Positions 1-7,264 of a DNA stretch of 22,878 nt are shown here, piece by piece. A model generated the notes under the pieces. That model saw nothing but the letters and a program-made list of their open reading frames with translations, had not been told where the DNA came from and did not search any database. Made by a program: the position numbers and the translations under genes. The DNA is from Candidatus Falkowbacteria bacterium RIFCSPLOWO2_02_FULL_45_15 (GTDB lineage Bacteria > Patescibacteriota > Patescibacteriia > Patescibacteriales > XYC2-FULL-47-12), in contig MFFV01000036.1 in NCBI GenBank assembly GCA_001777995.1, positions 12,139 through 35,016 of the forward strand. The letters are read 5' to 3'. Position 1 is the first letter of the stretch; each line of letters starts with the position of its first letter.

Positions 1-1
1 A

Positions 2-2335
2 GCTACCGTTACGGTAAGTTTAGCGGGAGTAACTGATATGGTAGGATTTCGGATTGGAGTAACTTGGCCGGAACAATTAGATTATGTGTCCGATAGCATG
101 GCTCTTACAAGCGATACTGCCGGATTTACGATCGTCACCAATGAGAATGTTGCTGATTATGCCGGCAACGGCGTTTTATCTTCCGCTGCTTCCGCCTATG
201 CAGTTAGCGGATCGCTTAATTTAGTCACTTTTCGTCTGTTAGTGCCAGCCGGGACTGCCGCGGGTAGTTACACGTTAACCATTAATCCCAGAACCCGGTT
301 AAATGACGGGGCAATTCCGGTTACCTTCCAAAATAGTACTATCACGGTTATTGCCAGCCCGGCGCCAACGCCACCGCCGACATACCCAGATTTAGTAGTT
401 AATACTATAACTCTAATGCAGAATAGCACTGCTATCTTATCAGGCAACCCGCAAGCAGGTCAGTCCTTTTATGCTCAAGCGAATTTTTCCAATACCGGAG
501 AAGCGGCCGTAAATAATCCTTTTTACATCAATGTGTATGTAGACAGTGTTTTAAATTCCCACTTAGCCGTCAGCAGTGCTTTAGCTAGCAGCACTAGTGC
601 TAAAATTAGTAATGCTGTTACCTTAAGTACCGTGGGTAGCCATCTCATTAGCATCACTATTGATTCCGAAAACAGCGTTACTGAATCCAATGAGAACAAT
701 AATACCTTAAATCAAACTATCGCTATCGTTGCAGCGCCTGTTAGCAGTAATAGTGCTACCACGACCCCAAACAATACAACTAATTCTTCCGGCAGTTCTA
801 CTGTTGGCGGCTCTACTTCCGGCGGTGGTTCTGGCAGTTCTTACCTAGGCCAACCAGATTTAACCATTTCTGATATCGCGGCCGTAGACAATAAAATAAG
901 AATAACCTATTCCAATATCGGAACCGCCGCCGCACCGGGGCAATTCAAAATTAATTTAGCGGATGACTACGGTAAGTTATCAAGCACTGGTGAATTGGAA
1001 ATTTCCAAAATAGTCAATGAAAGCGGCATATTGAATATCAGAGCATCCGGCTATATTGATTTCGGCGTTTTAGCAGGGCTTCATTATCTGATGGCTACTG
1101 TTGATAGCAATAACAATATCATTGAATCTAATGAAAATAATAATACTTTTACCAAAAAGATAGATATTCAAGGATGCCGTGAATATACCACAGTTTCTCC
1201 GGAAGTAGAAAAAGAGTGTCTAGCTAAAGGAGGAAAGATGGTGGGAGGCAAAGACGCTAACGGCTGCGCCACCACGCCTAAATGCGTTCTTCCTTTGACT
1301 TTAGTTTGTACCCAAGAATACAACCCAGTCTGCGGCGTTGATAATAATACTTATAGCAACCGTTGTGTGTCGGAAAAACAGAAAAAAGTGAAAGTGGCTT
1401 ACGAAGGGACTTGCCGTTTTACCGGTACGACCAATAAATTCCGCAACGCTTATTGGCAATGCTATGACGGCCAAGAGTCAAACGAAGGCGGCGATACCTC
1501 CTGCAAGACATCGGAAACCTGGCAACAATACGCGAAAGAGGCCTGCCAGAACCATTGTTACGCTGACGGCAGCAGGTGCGGCGTCAAGACTTTTAAAATG
1601 ACGAACGAGTGCGGAGAAGGAGCGACTACCCGCGTTTCTAACGCCCCTGCTCAATCAGGGTCCCAGCCAGCACCGGGAACAGACAGCGAAATAATCAAAC
1701 TTCAGCGGCAAATTTCGGATTTAGAACAAAAAGTCATTGGTTTGGAAAAGAATTTAGTAACGCGCATTGACCAATCGCTGGTTAACCGCGTTAAAGGCAA
1801 AATTTTACTGCAAACCCAAGCTAACGGTGAGGCCTGGTATGTTGACCCTGCTTCCGAGAACAAATTTTACATGAAAGATGGGAGAGCGGCTTACGACATT
1901 ATGCGCGCGTTGGGGCTAGGTATTTCTAACGCTAATTTGGGGAAAATACCGGTCGGCGTTCAACAAAATATTTACAGCTTAAAAGACAGCGACAACGACG
2001 GCATTCCGGATAACCTGGAAGTTGCCATTGGCACCGACCCGAACAAAGCCGATACGGACGGCGACGGCTATGACGACAAAACCGAAGTGTTAGCCAGTTT
2101 CAAACCCACCGGCACTGATAAGTACGCTTACGACACTAAATTAATAGACCGGGTCAAAGGTCGGATTTTACTGCAAGTTGAATCTCATGGCGAGGCCTGG
2201 TATATTAATCCCAACGACGGCAAACGATATTATTTAGGCGACGGCAACACGGCCTATAATGTAATGCGCTTTCTATCTCTAGGCATTAAAAATGATGATT
2301 TGCGTAAAATACAGGTAGGAGAATTTGAAGAGTAA
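2..2335 (+). CDS. Secreted multidomain surface protein (cohesin-like, CARDB x2, Kazal, TSP3-like), 5'-partial
   Basis: The reading frame is open to the left edge, so the start and any signal peptide lie outside; 777 residues are visible. In order: a beta-rich cohesin-like domain (nt 2-355); a Pro-rich linker; a CARDB adhesion-type domain starting PDLVV (386-735) with a SNENNN end motif; a Ser/Thr/Gly-rich linker (736-850); a second CARDB starting PDLTI (859-1175) with the same SNENNN motif; a Cys pair region; a Kazal-type fold with PVCG and TYSNRC (1307-1414); a six-Cys segment (1453-1620); a short coiled coil (1690-1775); and two copies of a RVKGKILLQ...GEAWY module (1778-1960 and 2141-2330). 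Between those copies lie calcium-binding loops DSDNDGIPD and DTDGDGYDD (1985-2095). The composition and cysteines point to an exported, disulfide-bonded protein used in adhesion or surface binding. The domain calls are by eye; the exact ligand is unknown. Confidence 0.8.
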   Translation, partial: ATVTVSLAGVTDMVGFRIGVTWPEQLDYVSDSMALTSDTAGFTIVTNENVADYAGNGVLSSAASAYAVSGSLNLVTFRLLVPAGTAAGSYTLTINPRTRLNDGAIPVTFQNSTITVIASPAPTPPPTYPDLVVNTITLMQNSTAILSGNPQAGQSFYAQANFSNTGEAAVNNPFYINVYVDSVLNSHLAVSSALASSTSAKISNAVTLSTVGSHLISITIDSENSVTESNENNNTLNQTIAIVAAPVSSNSATTTPNNTTNSSGSSTVGGSTSGGGSGSSYLGQPDLTISDIAAVDNKIRITYSNIGTAAAPGQFKINLADDYGKLSSTGELEISKIVNESGILNIRASGYIDFGVLAGLHYLMATVDSNNNIIESNENNNTFTKKIDIQGCREYTTVSPEVEKECLAKGGKMVGGKDANGCATTPKCVLPLTLVCTQEYNPVCGVDNNTYSNRCVSEKQKKVKVAYEGTCRFTGTTNKFRNAYWQCYDGQESNEGGDTSCKTSETWQQYAKEACQNHCYADGSRCGVKTFKMTNECGEGATTRVSNAPAQSGSQPAPGTDSEIIKLQRQISDLEQKVIGLEKNLVTRIDQSLVNRVKGKILLQTQANGEAWYVDPASENKFYMKDGRAAYDIMRALGLGISNANLGKIPVGVQQNIYSLKDSDNDGIPDNLEVAIGTDPNKADTDGDGYDDKTEVLASFKPTGTDKYAYDTKLIDRVKGRILLQVESHGEAWYINPNDGKRYYLGDGNTAYNVMRFLSLGIKNDDLRKIQVGEFEE

Positions 2336-2387
2336 TAACTTAGGGGTTTGATTGGAAATTTAGAATTAGAATCAGGCATTATTAAAG

Positions 2388-2416
2388 TTGTTTTTTAGCG
2401 CCTAGTGTGTTAATAT
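2388..2416 (+). promoter_or_regulatory. Weak candidate promoter before the ligase-TPR gene
   Basis: TTGTTT (2388-2393), a 17-bp spacer, then TAATAT (2411-2416). Both hexamers are only partial matches to consensus, and a small AGTGT/ACACT inverted repeat overlaps the -10 box. It is offered only because no better promoter is visible in the 131-bp gap. Confidence 0.25.
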
Positions 2417-2466
2417 AAATTACACTTACTCATTTGATGAGATAATGTTAATATATTCTTAAATTT

Positions 2467-4905
2467 ATGCCCAAATTCTTTTCCTTTTCACGGGAGAAAA
2501 GTTTTTTAGTACGGTTATGCGAAGCGGTGATTACTTTAACCGTCGCCCTGATTTTATTTTTACTGCCCCTCTTTTTCACCGGGCTGGTATCGCAAGGCAT
2601 TGTTTTTGAAAAATTAGTTTTATTTTATTTGTTAGTGTTGCTGGGTTTGGTGGCTTGGATAACCAAAGGCGTGGCGGCGGGAGAATTAACCATCATTAGA
2701 ACGCCGCTAGATTTGCCTATCGGCGCTTTGGGGGTCATTTTACTTATTTCCTCAATTTTTTCCGTTGATAAATTAACCAGTTTTGTCGGCTCCTACGGCG
2801 CCACGACTAAAAGCTTCATCGCTTTTGTCATTTACCTGATTTTTTACGGTTTAGTGGTTAATAACATTAATTATCGGCGGCTGAAAATATTTTTTTGGTC
2901 TTTGATTTTAGGGGCGGTAGCGACGATTGCTTACGCTACTTTGCAAGTTTCCGGAATTTTCCTTTTGCCTTGGGCGATTACGCAAACGATTTCTTTTAAC
3001 CCTATCGGCAGCTCGTCGTCATTAGGAATATACGTGGCGGCGATGCTGCCCCTGTTGGCGTTAGCCGTTCCGTTGGCAGTTAAAGAAGACAAGCGTTCGT
3101 TAGGAGGCAAGCTGTTAGCCATCGGCTGGACGGCAATAGTCGCATTGGCGGCGCTGGTCGCTTTGTTTTTGCTGTTTTTATTAAATAATTTTGTTTTTTG
3201 GCCGGCGGCTATTTTAGGGATGGCGATTTTTTTGATGTTTATTCTTTCTAAAGTAGTGCGCCTGCGCTCCGCGGACACTTTCATCCCCGTTGTCATATTT
3301 TTAGCTTTAATAACTTTTTTAGTCGGCGGCAATTTTAATTTAGTAAATGCGCAGCTGCCGACGGAAGTCAGCCTGTCAAGAGACCTTTCCTGGCGCATCG
3401 CTAAGGAGAGCTTAAAGCGCGATCCGCTCTGGGGCAGCGGACCGGCCACTTTTGATTACGCTTTCGTAAAATACCGCGGCTCGGAATTTAATTTCAGTAA
3501 TTTATGGGATGTCCGCTTTGATACGGCTCACGGCAATTTTTTTGAGTCGTTGGCCACTATCGGAATTTTGGGAACGGCCTCCCTCGTCATCATTAGTTTA
3601 ATTTTATTGAGCATCGTGTTTATCGCCTTAAGCCGGTCCGAAAATAAAGAAGTCAAAGTATTTTTATTGGGGGTTTTTTCCAGTTTGGTAGTTTTAGCCG
3701 CCAACGCGGCTTTGCTGACGGTTGCCGGCAGCATTATTTTATTGATTGCCGTTTTAGGCTCGCTGACGATGGCTTTAGTCGTCATTAATTACCCGGAGAA
3801 ATTTAAAGAGTTAAAATTATCCTTTCGGTCTTCGCCTAAATACGCGCTCGCCTTAGCCGCCATTTTTCTCTTAGTCAGCGCGGGCGTAGTAGTGCTTTTC
3901 ACCAGCGGTTTTAAAATTTATTTAGCCGATTTTTACGCCAATAAAGCCAACGGCACCGACTCGGCCACGGCCGTTAACTACCTCAATAAAGCGATCGCCA
4001 CCGCTGATTATCAAGACGAATATTATTTGCGGCTGTCGCGGCTATACATAGTGATGGCTAATCAGGAAGCGAACAAAGGCCAATCAGCCAACCTCAACAG
4101 CATCCAAAACTACTTAAGTTCCGCGATTCTGACCGGCAAAAAAGCGGTTGATTTAACTCCGAACAGCGTGGTAAATAAAGAGTCGCTGGCGTTAATTTAC
4201 GAAAACGCCGCCACTTACAACATCGCGGGAGCGCTGGAATGGGCGGAGAAATATTACACGGAAGTGACGCAACTGGAGCCGGATAACCCGACCGCTTACG
4301 TCCGCTTAGCCTTAATTAACATGGCGCACGCGAACCAAGAGGCAGGGGCCGAAGAAAAAAATAAGTTTTATGCCGAAGCGATAAAATTTTACGGACAGGC
4401 AATCAGCAAAAAATCAAATTTAGCGCCCGCTTATTACGGCATCGCCATTGCTTACGAAAAGTTAAATAATTACGACCAGGCGATTGAAGAAGTAGGCAAA
4501 GCCGTAACCTTGGCGGCCGATAACTTAGACTATCGTTTTGAATTAGGGAGGCTGTATTTTAACCGCGGCGTGCGCAGCCAAAATTTGCAGCAGCAGCAAA
4601 CCAAAGAAATCGCCGCCGCGGCCGACCGGGGCCAGACAGTCATTCAGGAGGAAAAATTAAGCGTTCAGGAAGAACAATCAAATCAAGCCGTCACTTTCAA
4701 CAACGATTTGCAAGTTGCGGACGCGATTTTTAAAAATGTCATTGAAATAAGCCCAAAGCACGCTAACGCTTTGTACAGTTTAGCTCTCATTTATGAAACT
4801 ATCGGCGATAAAGAACAGGCCAAGCAATATTATGGAAAATTACTGGATATCGTTAGCGACCAGCCGACCAAAGAAGCGATTGTAAAGAAACTCCAGGCGC
4901 TGTAA
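2467..4905 (+). CDS. O-antigen ligase-like membrane protein with C-terminal TPR domain
   Basis: 812 residues. The first ~480 form a polytopic membrane domain with roughly a dozen hydrophobic segments. It contains the usual Wzy/WaaL large-loop region (residues 301-362), with SWRIAKESLKRDPLWGSGP and then DTAHGNFFESLATIGILG, where the His of AHGNFFE is a typical family residue. A last membrane segment (459-479) leads into a soluble alpha-helical tail (484-812) made of TPR-like pairs such as AYYGIAIAYEKLNNYDQAIEE and ALYSLALIYETIGDKEQAKQYY. The membrane part belongs to the family that polymerises or transfers glycan chains on the outer face of the cytoplasmic membrane. The TPR part probably binds a partner protein. 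ATG 2467 is the natural start and has no Shine-Dalgarno site, only T-rich sequence before it. The enzymatic role (ligase, polymerase, or protein glycosyltransferase) cannot be settled from sequence alone. Confidence 0.85.
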   Translation: MPKFFSFSREKSFLVRLCEAVITLTVALILFLLPLFFTGLVSQGIVFEKLVLFYLLVLLGLVAWITKGVAAGELTIIRTPLDLPIGALGVILLISSIFSVDKLTSFVGSYGATTKSFIAFVIYLIFYGLVVNNINYRRLKIFFWSLILGAVATIAYATLQVSGIFLLPWAITQTISFNPIGSSSSLGIYVAAMLPLLALAVPLAVKEDKRSLGGKLLAIGWTAIVALAALVALFLLFLLNNFVFWPAAILGMAIFLMFILSKVVRLRSADTFIPVVIFLALITFLVGGNFNLVNAQLPTEVSLSRDLSWRIAKESLKRDPLWGSGPATFDYAFVKYRGSEFNFSNLWDVRFDTAHGNFFESLATIGILGTASLVIISLILLSIVFIALSRSENKEVKVFLLGVFSSLVVLAANAALLTVAGSIILLIAVLGSLTMALVVINYPEKFKELKLSFRSSPKYALALAAIFLLVSAGVVVLFTSGFKIYLADFYANKANGTDSATAVNYLNKAIATADYQDEYYLRLSRLYIVMANQEANKGQSANLNSIQNYLSSAILTGKKAVDLTPNSVVNKESLALIYENAATYNIAGALEWAEKYYTEVTQLEPDNPTAYVRLALINMAHANQEAGAEEKNKFYAEAIKFYGQAISKKSNLAPAYYGIAIAYEKLNNYDQAIEEVGKAVTLAADNLDYRFELGRLYFNRGVRSQNLQQQQTKEIAAAADRGQTVIQEEKLSVQEEQSNQAVTFNNDLQVADAIFKNVIEISPKHANALYSLALIYETIGDKEQAKQYYGKLLDIVSDQPTKEAIVKKLQAL

Positions 4906-4915
4906 GCATGGGCAC

Positions 4916-4944
4916 TTGACATATTTTAAAGGAAAACATATAAT
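4916..4944 (+). promoter_or_regulatory. Perfect consensus sigma-70 promoter for the infA ribosomal operon
   Basis: TTGACA (4916-4921), exactly 17 bp, then TATAAT (4939-4944): 12 of 12 consensus positions. It begins 11 bp after the stop of the preceding gene and fires toward infA. The expected start is near 4951, leaving a leader of about 200 nt that contains a terminator-like hairpin and a palindromic element. Confidence 0.85.
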
Positions 4945-5010
4945 AAGCTTAAATTCACAACCGAAATTAAAAGCTAAGATATATTAGTAACCAATCATTA
5001 TCGATTCGGT

Positions 5011-5048
5011 AAAATTCTTTCCCGCAATACTGCGGGAGGAATTTTTTT
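5011..5048 (+). terminator. Terminator-like hairpin in the infA leader
   Basis: The CCCGCA-ATAC-TGCGGG core (5021-5036) is extended by A/T pairs and one bulge (5011-5020 with 5037-5045) and runs straight into a T tract (5042-5048). It lies only about 60 nt after the predicted start of the consensus promoter. It could be an attenuator for the ribosomal operon, the 3' end of a ~100-nt small RNA, or a stray copy of the CCCGC/GCGGG hairpins also found at 9394-9421 and 19665-19693. Confidence 0.6.
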
Positions 5049-5062
5049 AAGTTTTTTTATTT

Positions 5063-5138
5063 ACCCCCACACCCAGAATGGCGTTTAGGCTCGCGCCCCA
5101 AGAAACGGGTACGGCCACATCCGTAAGGGTGTGAGGGT
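5063..5138. repeat. Palindromic element copy A (ACCCCCACACCC arms)
   Basis: Left arm ACCCCCACACCC (5063-5074) and right arm GGGTGTGAGGGT (5127-5138) pair at 11 of 12 positions around a 52-nt interior. The right arm ends 11 nt before the infA start codon. It is the most diverged member of the family seen at 8102, 12524 and 19748, sharing only the C5ACACC core, so membership is tentative. Confidence 0.55.
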
Positions 5139-5149
5139 GTATTTCCTGA

Positions 5150-5434
5150 ATGACAGACAACAACAAGCCACCGCGGAAAATTAATATTCCCGAGGGAAAC
5201 AACAGCCAGAATTCCATCATTAACGCTAAAGATTTTATTGAAGCAGTCGGCGAGGTGCTGGAGCTGAAGCCCGGGGCAACTTTTATCGTCAGCTTAGAAA
5301 GCGGCCATGAAATTTTATGCCATTTGTCCGGCCGGATGAGAATGAATAAAATCAAGCTTTTGCCCGGCGACCGCGTCAAAGTAGCCATGAGCCCTTACGA
5401 TTTAACAAAGGGGCGAATAACTTATAGACTGTAA
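5150..5434 (+). CDS. infA: Translation initiation factor IF-1
   Basis: 94 residues. The S1-like OB fold runs from about residue 24 (INAKDFIEAVGEVLELKPGA) through GHEILCHLSGRMRMNKIKLLPGDRVKV to the signature SPYDLTKGRITYRL at the end. IF-1 occupies the ribosomal A site with IF-2 and IF-3 during initiation. A polar extension of about 22 residues (MTDNNKPPRKINIPEGNN...) precedes the usual ~72-residue protein. The start is forced: an in-frame TGA immediately precedes ATG 5150 (TGAATG), and no other start codon occurs before the fold. First gene of the translation operon; rpmJ follows after 4 nt. It is not preceded by secY/adk/map as in many bacteria. Confidence 0.95.
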   Translation: MTDNNKPPRKINIPEGNNSQNSIINAKDFIEAVGEVLELKPGATFIVSLESGHEILCHLSGRMRMNKIKLLPGDRVKVAMSPYDLTKGRITYRL

Positions 5435-5438
5435 ATTT

Positions 5439-5552
5439 ATGAAGGTGCGTGCGTCAGTTAAACCAATTTGTAAGGATTGCAAGGTAGTCCGCCGTAAAAA
5501 GCGGGTTTATGTTTTGTGTAAAAACCCTAAACATAAGCAGCGGCAAGGATAA
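5439..5552 (+). CDS. rpmJ: 50S ribosomal protein bL36
   Basis: 37 residues, MKVRASVKPICKDCKVVRRK..., the standard length for bL36. The zinc ribbon ligands are all present: Cys11, Cys14, Cys27 and His32 (C-x2-C-x12-C-x4-H), so this is the zinc-binding C+ form. It starts 4 nt after infA stops, in the canonical infA-rpmJ-rpsM order. The ATG is preceded by AAATTT and has no Shine-Dalgarno site. Confidence 0.95.
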   Translation: MKVRASVKPICKDCKVVRRKKRVYVLCKNPKHKQRQG

Positions 5553-5562
5553 TTCAATGTAG

Positions 5563-5616
5563 AATTACGAATTATTAATTACGAATTAAAAAATAAATAT
5601 TCATAAATTCGTAATT
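5563..5616. repeat. AATTACGAATT repeats between rpmJ and rpsM
   Basis: Two direct copies of AATTACGAATT (5563-5573, 5577-5587) and one perfect inverted copy AATTCGTAATT (5606-5616) fill most of the rpmJ-rpsM gap. In RNA these could form an AU-rich hairpin just before rpsM. It looks like an intergenic short-repeat insertion; function unknown. Confidence 0.75.
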
Positions 5617-5640
5617 GATAATTGTTAATTGATGAACACT

Positions 5641-6033
5641 ATGGCAGTAAGAATAGCGGGCGTAACCATTCCTAACGATAAAAGAGTAGAGGTGGCCTTA
5701 ACCTATATTTTTGGCATTGGCCGAACCAGCGCTAACCAGATATTGCAAAAAGCGCAGGTAGAGCGCGACGCCCGAGTGCATAGTTTAAGCGAAGAAGAGG
5801 TAAACAGGTTAAGGGCTATTATCGAAAAAGAGTATCGAGTGGAGGGCGATTTACGACGGGAAGTAGTAAGCAACATTAAACGCTTAAAAGACATCGGCTG
5901 TTACCGCGGCATCCGGCACAGCAAAGGGTTGCCGGTCAGAGGGCAGCGGACGAAAACCAATTCTCGTACGGTCCGCGGCAACGTCCGAAAAACCACCATT
6001 TCCGGTAAGCGTCCGTCAGCCCAGAAAACTTAA
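5641..6033 (+). CDS. rpsM: 30S ribosomal protein uS13
   Basis: 130 residues from ATG 5641. MAVRIAGVTIPNDKRVEVALTYIFGIG matches the family start; the helix-two-turn-helix region and the tail RGQRTKTNSRTVRG...KR follow as usual. uS13 sits in the 30S head and contacts the 50S subunit (intersubunit bridges) and P-site tRNA. An upstream in-frame ATG (5632) and TTG (5629) would add MNT or MMNT; the family alignment favours 5641. Length is typical. Follows rpmJ across an AT-rich repeat gap. Confidence 0.95.
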   Translation: MAVRIAGVTIPNDKRVEVALTYIFGIGRTSANQILQKAQVERDARVHSLSEEEVNRLRAIIEKEYRVEGDLRREVVSNIKRLKDIGCYRGIRHSKGLPVRGQRTKTNSRTVRGNVRKTTISGKRPSAQKT

Positions 6034-6059
6034 AAAGCTAACAACCAAAGATTATTTTT

Positions 6060-6572
6060 ATGTCTGAAGAAAAAAAAACAAACGCCGCTTTAGCTGAACC
6101 GCCGGAGGGCGAGGGTGCTAATGTCCAGAGCGCCGTTGACGAAGCCGGCGGAGAAAGTAAAGAAGATCTTAAAGGAAAAAAAGCGCCGTCCGCCGCCGTC
6201 CGCCGGAAAAAGAAAGAAAAAAAGACGGTAGCGGCGGGGCGGGCTTACATCAACGCCACTTATAATAATACTATTATTACTTTGACGGATCCGGGCGGCA
6301 ACGCGGTAGCTTGGTCGAGCGCCGGCGCCTGCGGTTTTAAAGGTGCCAAAAAAGCAACGCCTTACGCGGCGCAGGTTATCGTCAAAAAAGCCGTTGATAA
6401 AGCGAAGGAGTACGGGTTGAGAGAGGTAGCCGTTTTCGTCAAAGGCGTCGGTACCGGGCGCGAATCAGCGGTCAGGGCTTTAAACGCAAACGGTTTGAAT
6501 ATTTTAAACATCAAGGACATAACGCCGATTCCTCATAACGGCTGTCGGCCGCGTAAGCCGCGCCGAGTTTAA
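6060..6572 (+). CDS. rpsK: 30S ribosomal protein uS11 with N-terminal extension
   Basis: 170 residues. The uS11 core starts near residue 55 (GRAYINATYNNTIITLTDPGGNAVAWSS) and ends with the conserved ITPIPHNGCRPRKPRRV. It is a 30S platform protein that lines the mRNA exit region. Bacterial uS11 is usually about 125-130 residues; here about 45 extra residues precede it, first acidic and Ala/Gly/Glu-rich (1-38), then strongly basic (KGKK...RRKKKEKK, 38-55). The extension starts at the first in-frame ATG, with no Shine-Dalgarno site. Sits between rpsM and rpsD (9-nt gap to the latter). Confidence 0.95.
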   Translation: MSEEKKTNAALAEPPEGEGANVQSAVDEAGGESKEDLKGKKAPSAAVRRKKKEKKTVAAGRAYINATYNNTIITLTDPGGNAVAWSSAGACGFKGAKKATPYAAQVIVKKAVDKAKEYGLREVAVFVKGVGTGRESAVRALNANGLNILNIKDITPIPHNGCRPRKPRRV

Positions 6573-6581
6573 TTATTATCT

Positions 6582-7187
6582 ATGAAAAAATACACTCACA
6601 AAATGTGCCGCCGTTTAGGAGTAAAGCTTTGCCAGTCTGACAAATGTCCGCTCGGGCGCCGCAATTATCCGCCGGGAGTCCATGGCCCCAAAGGAAGGCA
6701 GCGTCAGACGGAATACGGCATGCAGCTGGCGGAAAAACAGAAAGCCAAGGTCAGCTATAACGTGTTAGAGAAACAATTCCGTTTAATTTTCGAACGAGCC
6801 GCTAAAACTTCCGGAGATGTCGGGCAAAACTTGGTAGTATTGCTGGAGAGGCGGCTGGATAACGTCATTTATCGCTTAGGTTTTGCCGGTAGCCGCGCCC
6901 AGGCAAGGCAATTAGTCAATCATGGGCACTTTTTGGTCAATGGCCAGAAAATTAACATTCCTTCTTATGCCGTTAAAGCCGGGGACATAATCGGCTTGCA
7001 CTCCCACAGCACCGACAATAAATATTTTAAGCAGCAGTTGGGTAAATTAAAAGTAGCCGCCATCCCCGGCTGGCTTTATTTTGACTCCTCCAAAAAAGAA
7101 GCAAAAGTGTTAAGCGCCCCCCAATCGAGCGGAGTGGAACAGCTGTTTGATGTGCAGGCGATTACTGAATATTATTCGCGCCGCTAA
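6582..7187 (+). CDS. rpsD: 30S ribosomal protein uS4
   Basis: 201 residues. The N-terminal segment has Cys9, Cys17, Cys22 and His6, spaced like an altered form of the four-Cys zinc site of many uS4 proteins. RRNYPPGVHGPKGRQRQTEYG is the classic uS4 signature. The S4 RNA-binding domain (about 98-155) contains RRLDNVIYRLGFAGSRAQARQLVNHGHFLVNG. uS4 nucleates 30S assembly and in many bacteria represses its own operon. The start is ATG 6582 with no Shine-Dalgarno site. It is slightly shorter at the N-terminus than typical. A stem-loop overlaps its stop codon. Confidence 0.95.
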   Translation: MKKYTHKMCRRLGVKLCQSDKCPLGRRNYPPGVHGPKGRQRQTEYGMQLAEKQKAKVSYNVLEKQFRLIFERAAKTSGDVGQNLVVLLERRLDNVIYRLGFAGSRAQARQLVNHGHFLVNGQKINIPSYAVKAGDIIGLHSHSTDNKYFKQQLGKLKVAAIPGWLYFDSSKKEAKVLSAPQSSGVEQLFDVQAITEYYSRR

Positions 7188-7227
7188 CCGGCAGGGGGAA
7201 TTATTTTTAAGCAGCCGGTTAATTTTT
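7185..7227 (+). terminator. Possible terminator between rpsD and rpoA
   Basis: TAACCGGC (7185-7192, including the rpsD stop codon) pairs with GCCGGTTA (7214-7221) as an 8-bp stem with a 21-nt loop, followed by a T run (7222-7227). The loop is large, so termination may be partial. It would tune rpoA and downstream genes relative to the upstream ribosomal genes. Confidence 0.45.
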
Positions 7228-7243
7228 ATTTGGATTTTATATA

Positions 7244-7249
7244 TATAAT
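7244..7249 (+). promoter_or_regulatory. Candidate -10 box just upstream of rpoA
   Basis: A perfect TATAAT (7244-7249) lies 15 bp before the rpoA ATG, right after the hairpin at 7185-7227. No good -35 hexamer is visible 16-18 bp upstream. If used, the transcript would start about 10 nt or less from the start codon, close to leaderless. Confidence 0.35.
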
Positions 7250-7264
7250 TAAAGTTAAAATTTT

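Noticed and set aside
5629..5640. TTG 5629 or ATG 5632 as the uS13 start
   Set aside because: uS13 proteins begin at MA(V)RIAGV, which corresponds to ATG 5641.
5553..5640. CRISPR-like array of AATTACGAATT repeats
   Set aside because: Units are only 11 bp, one is inverted and spacers are 3-18 bp; no cas genes are present.
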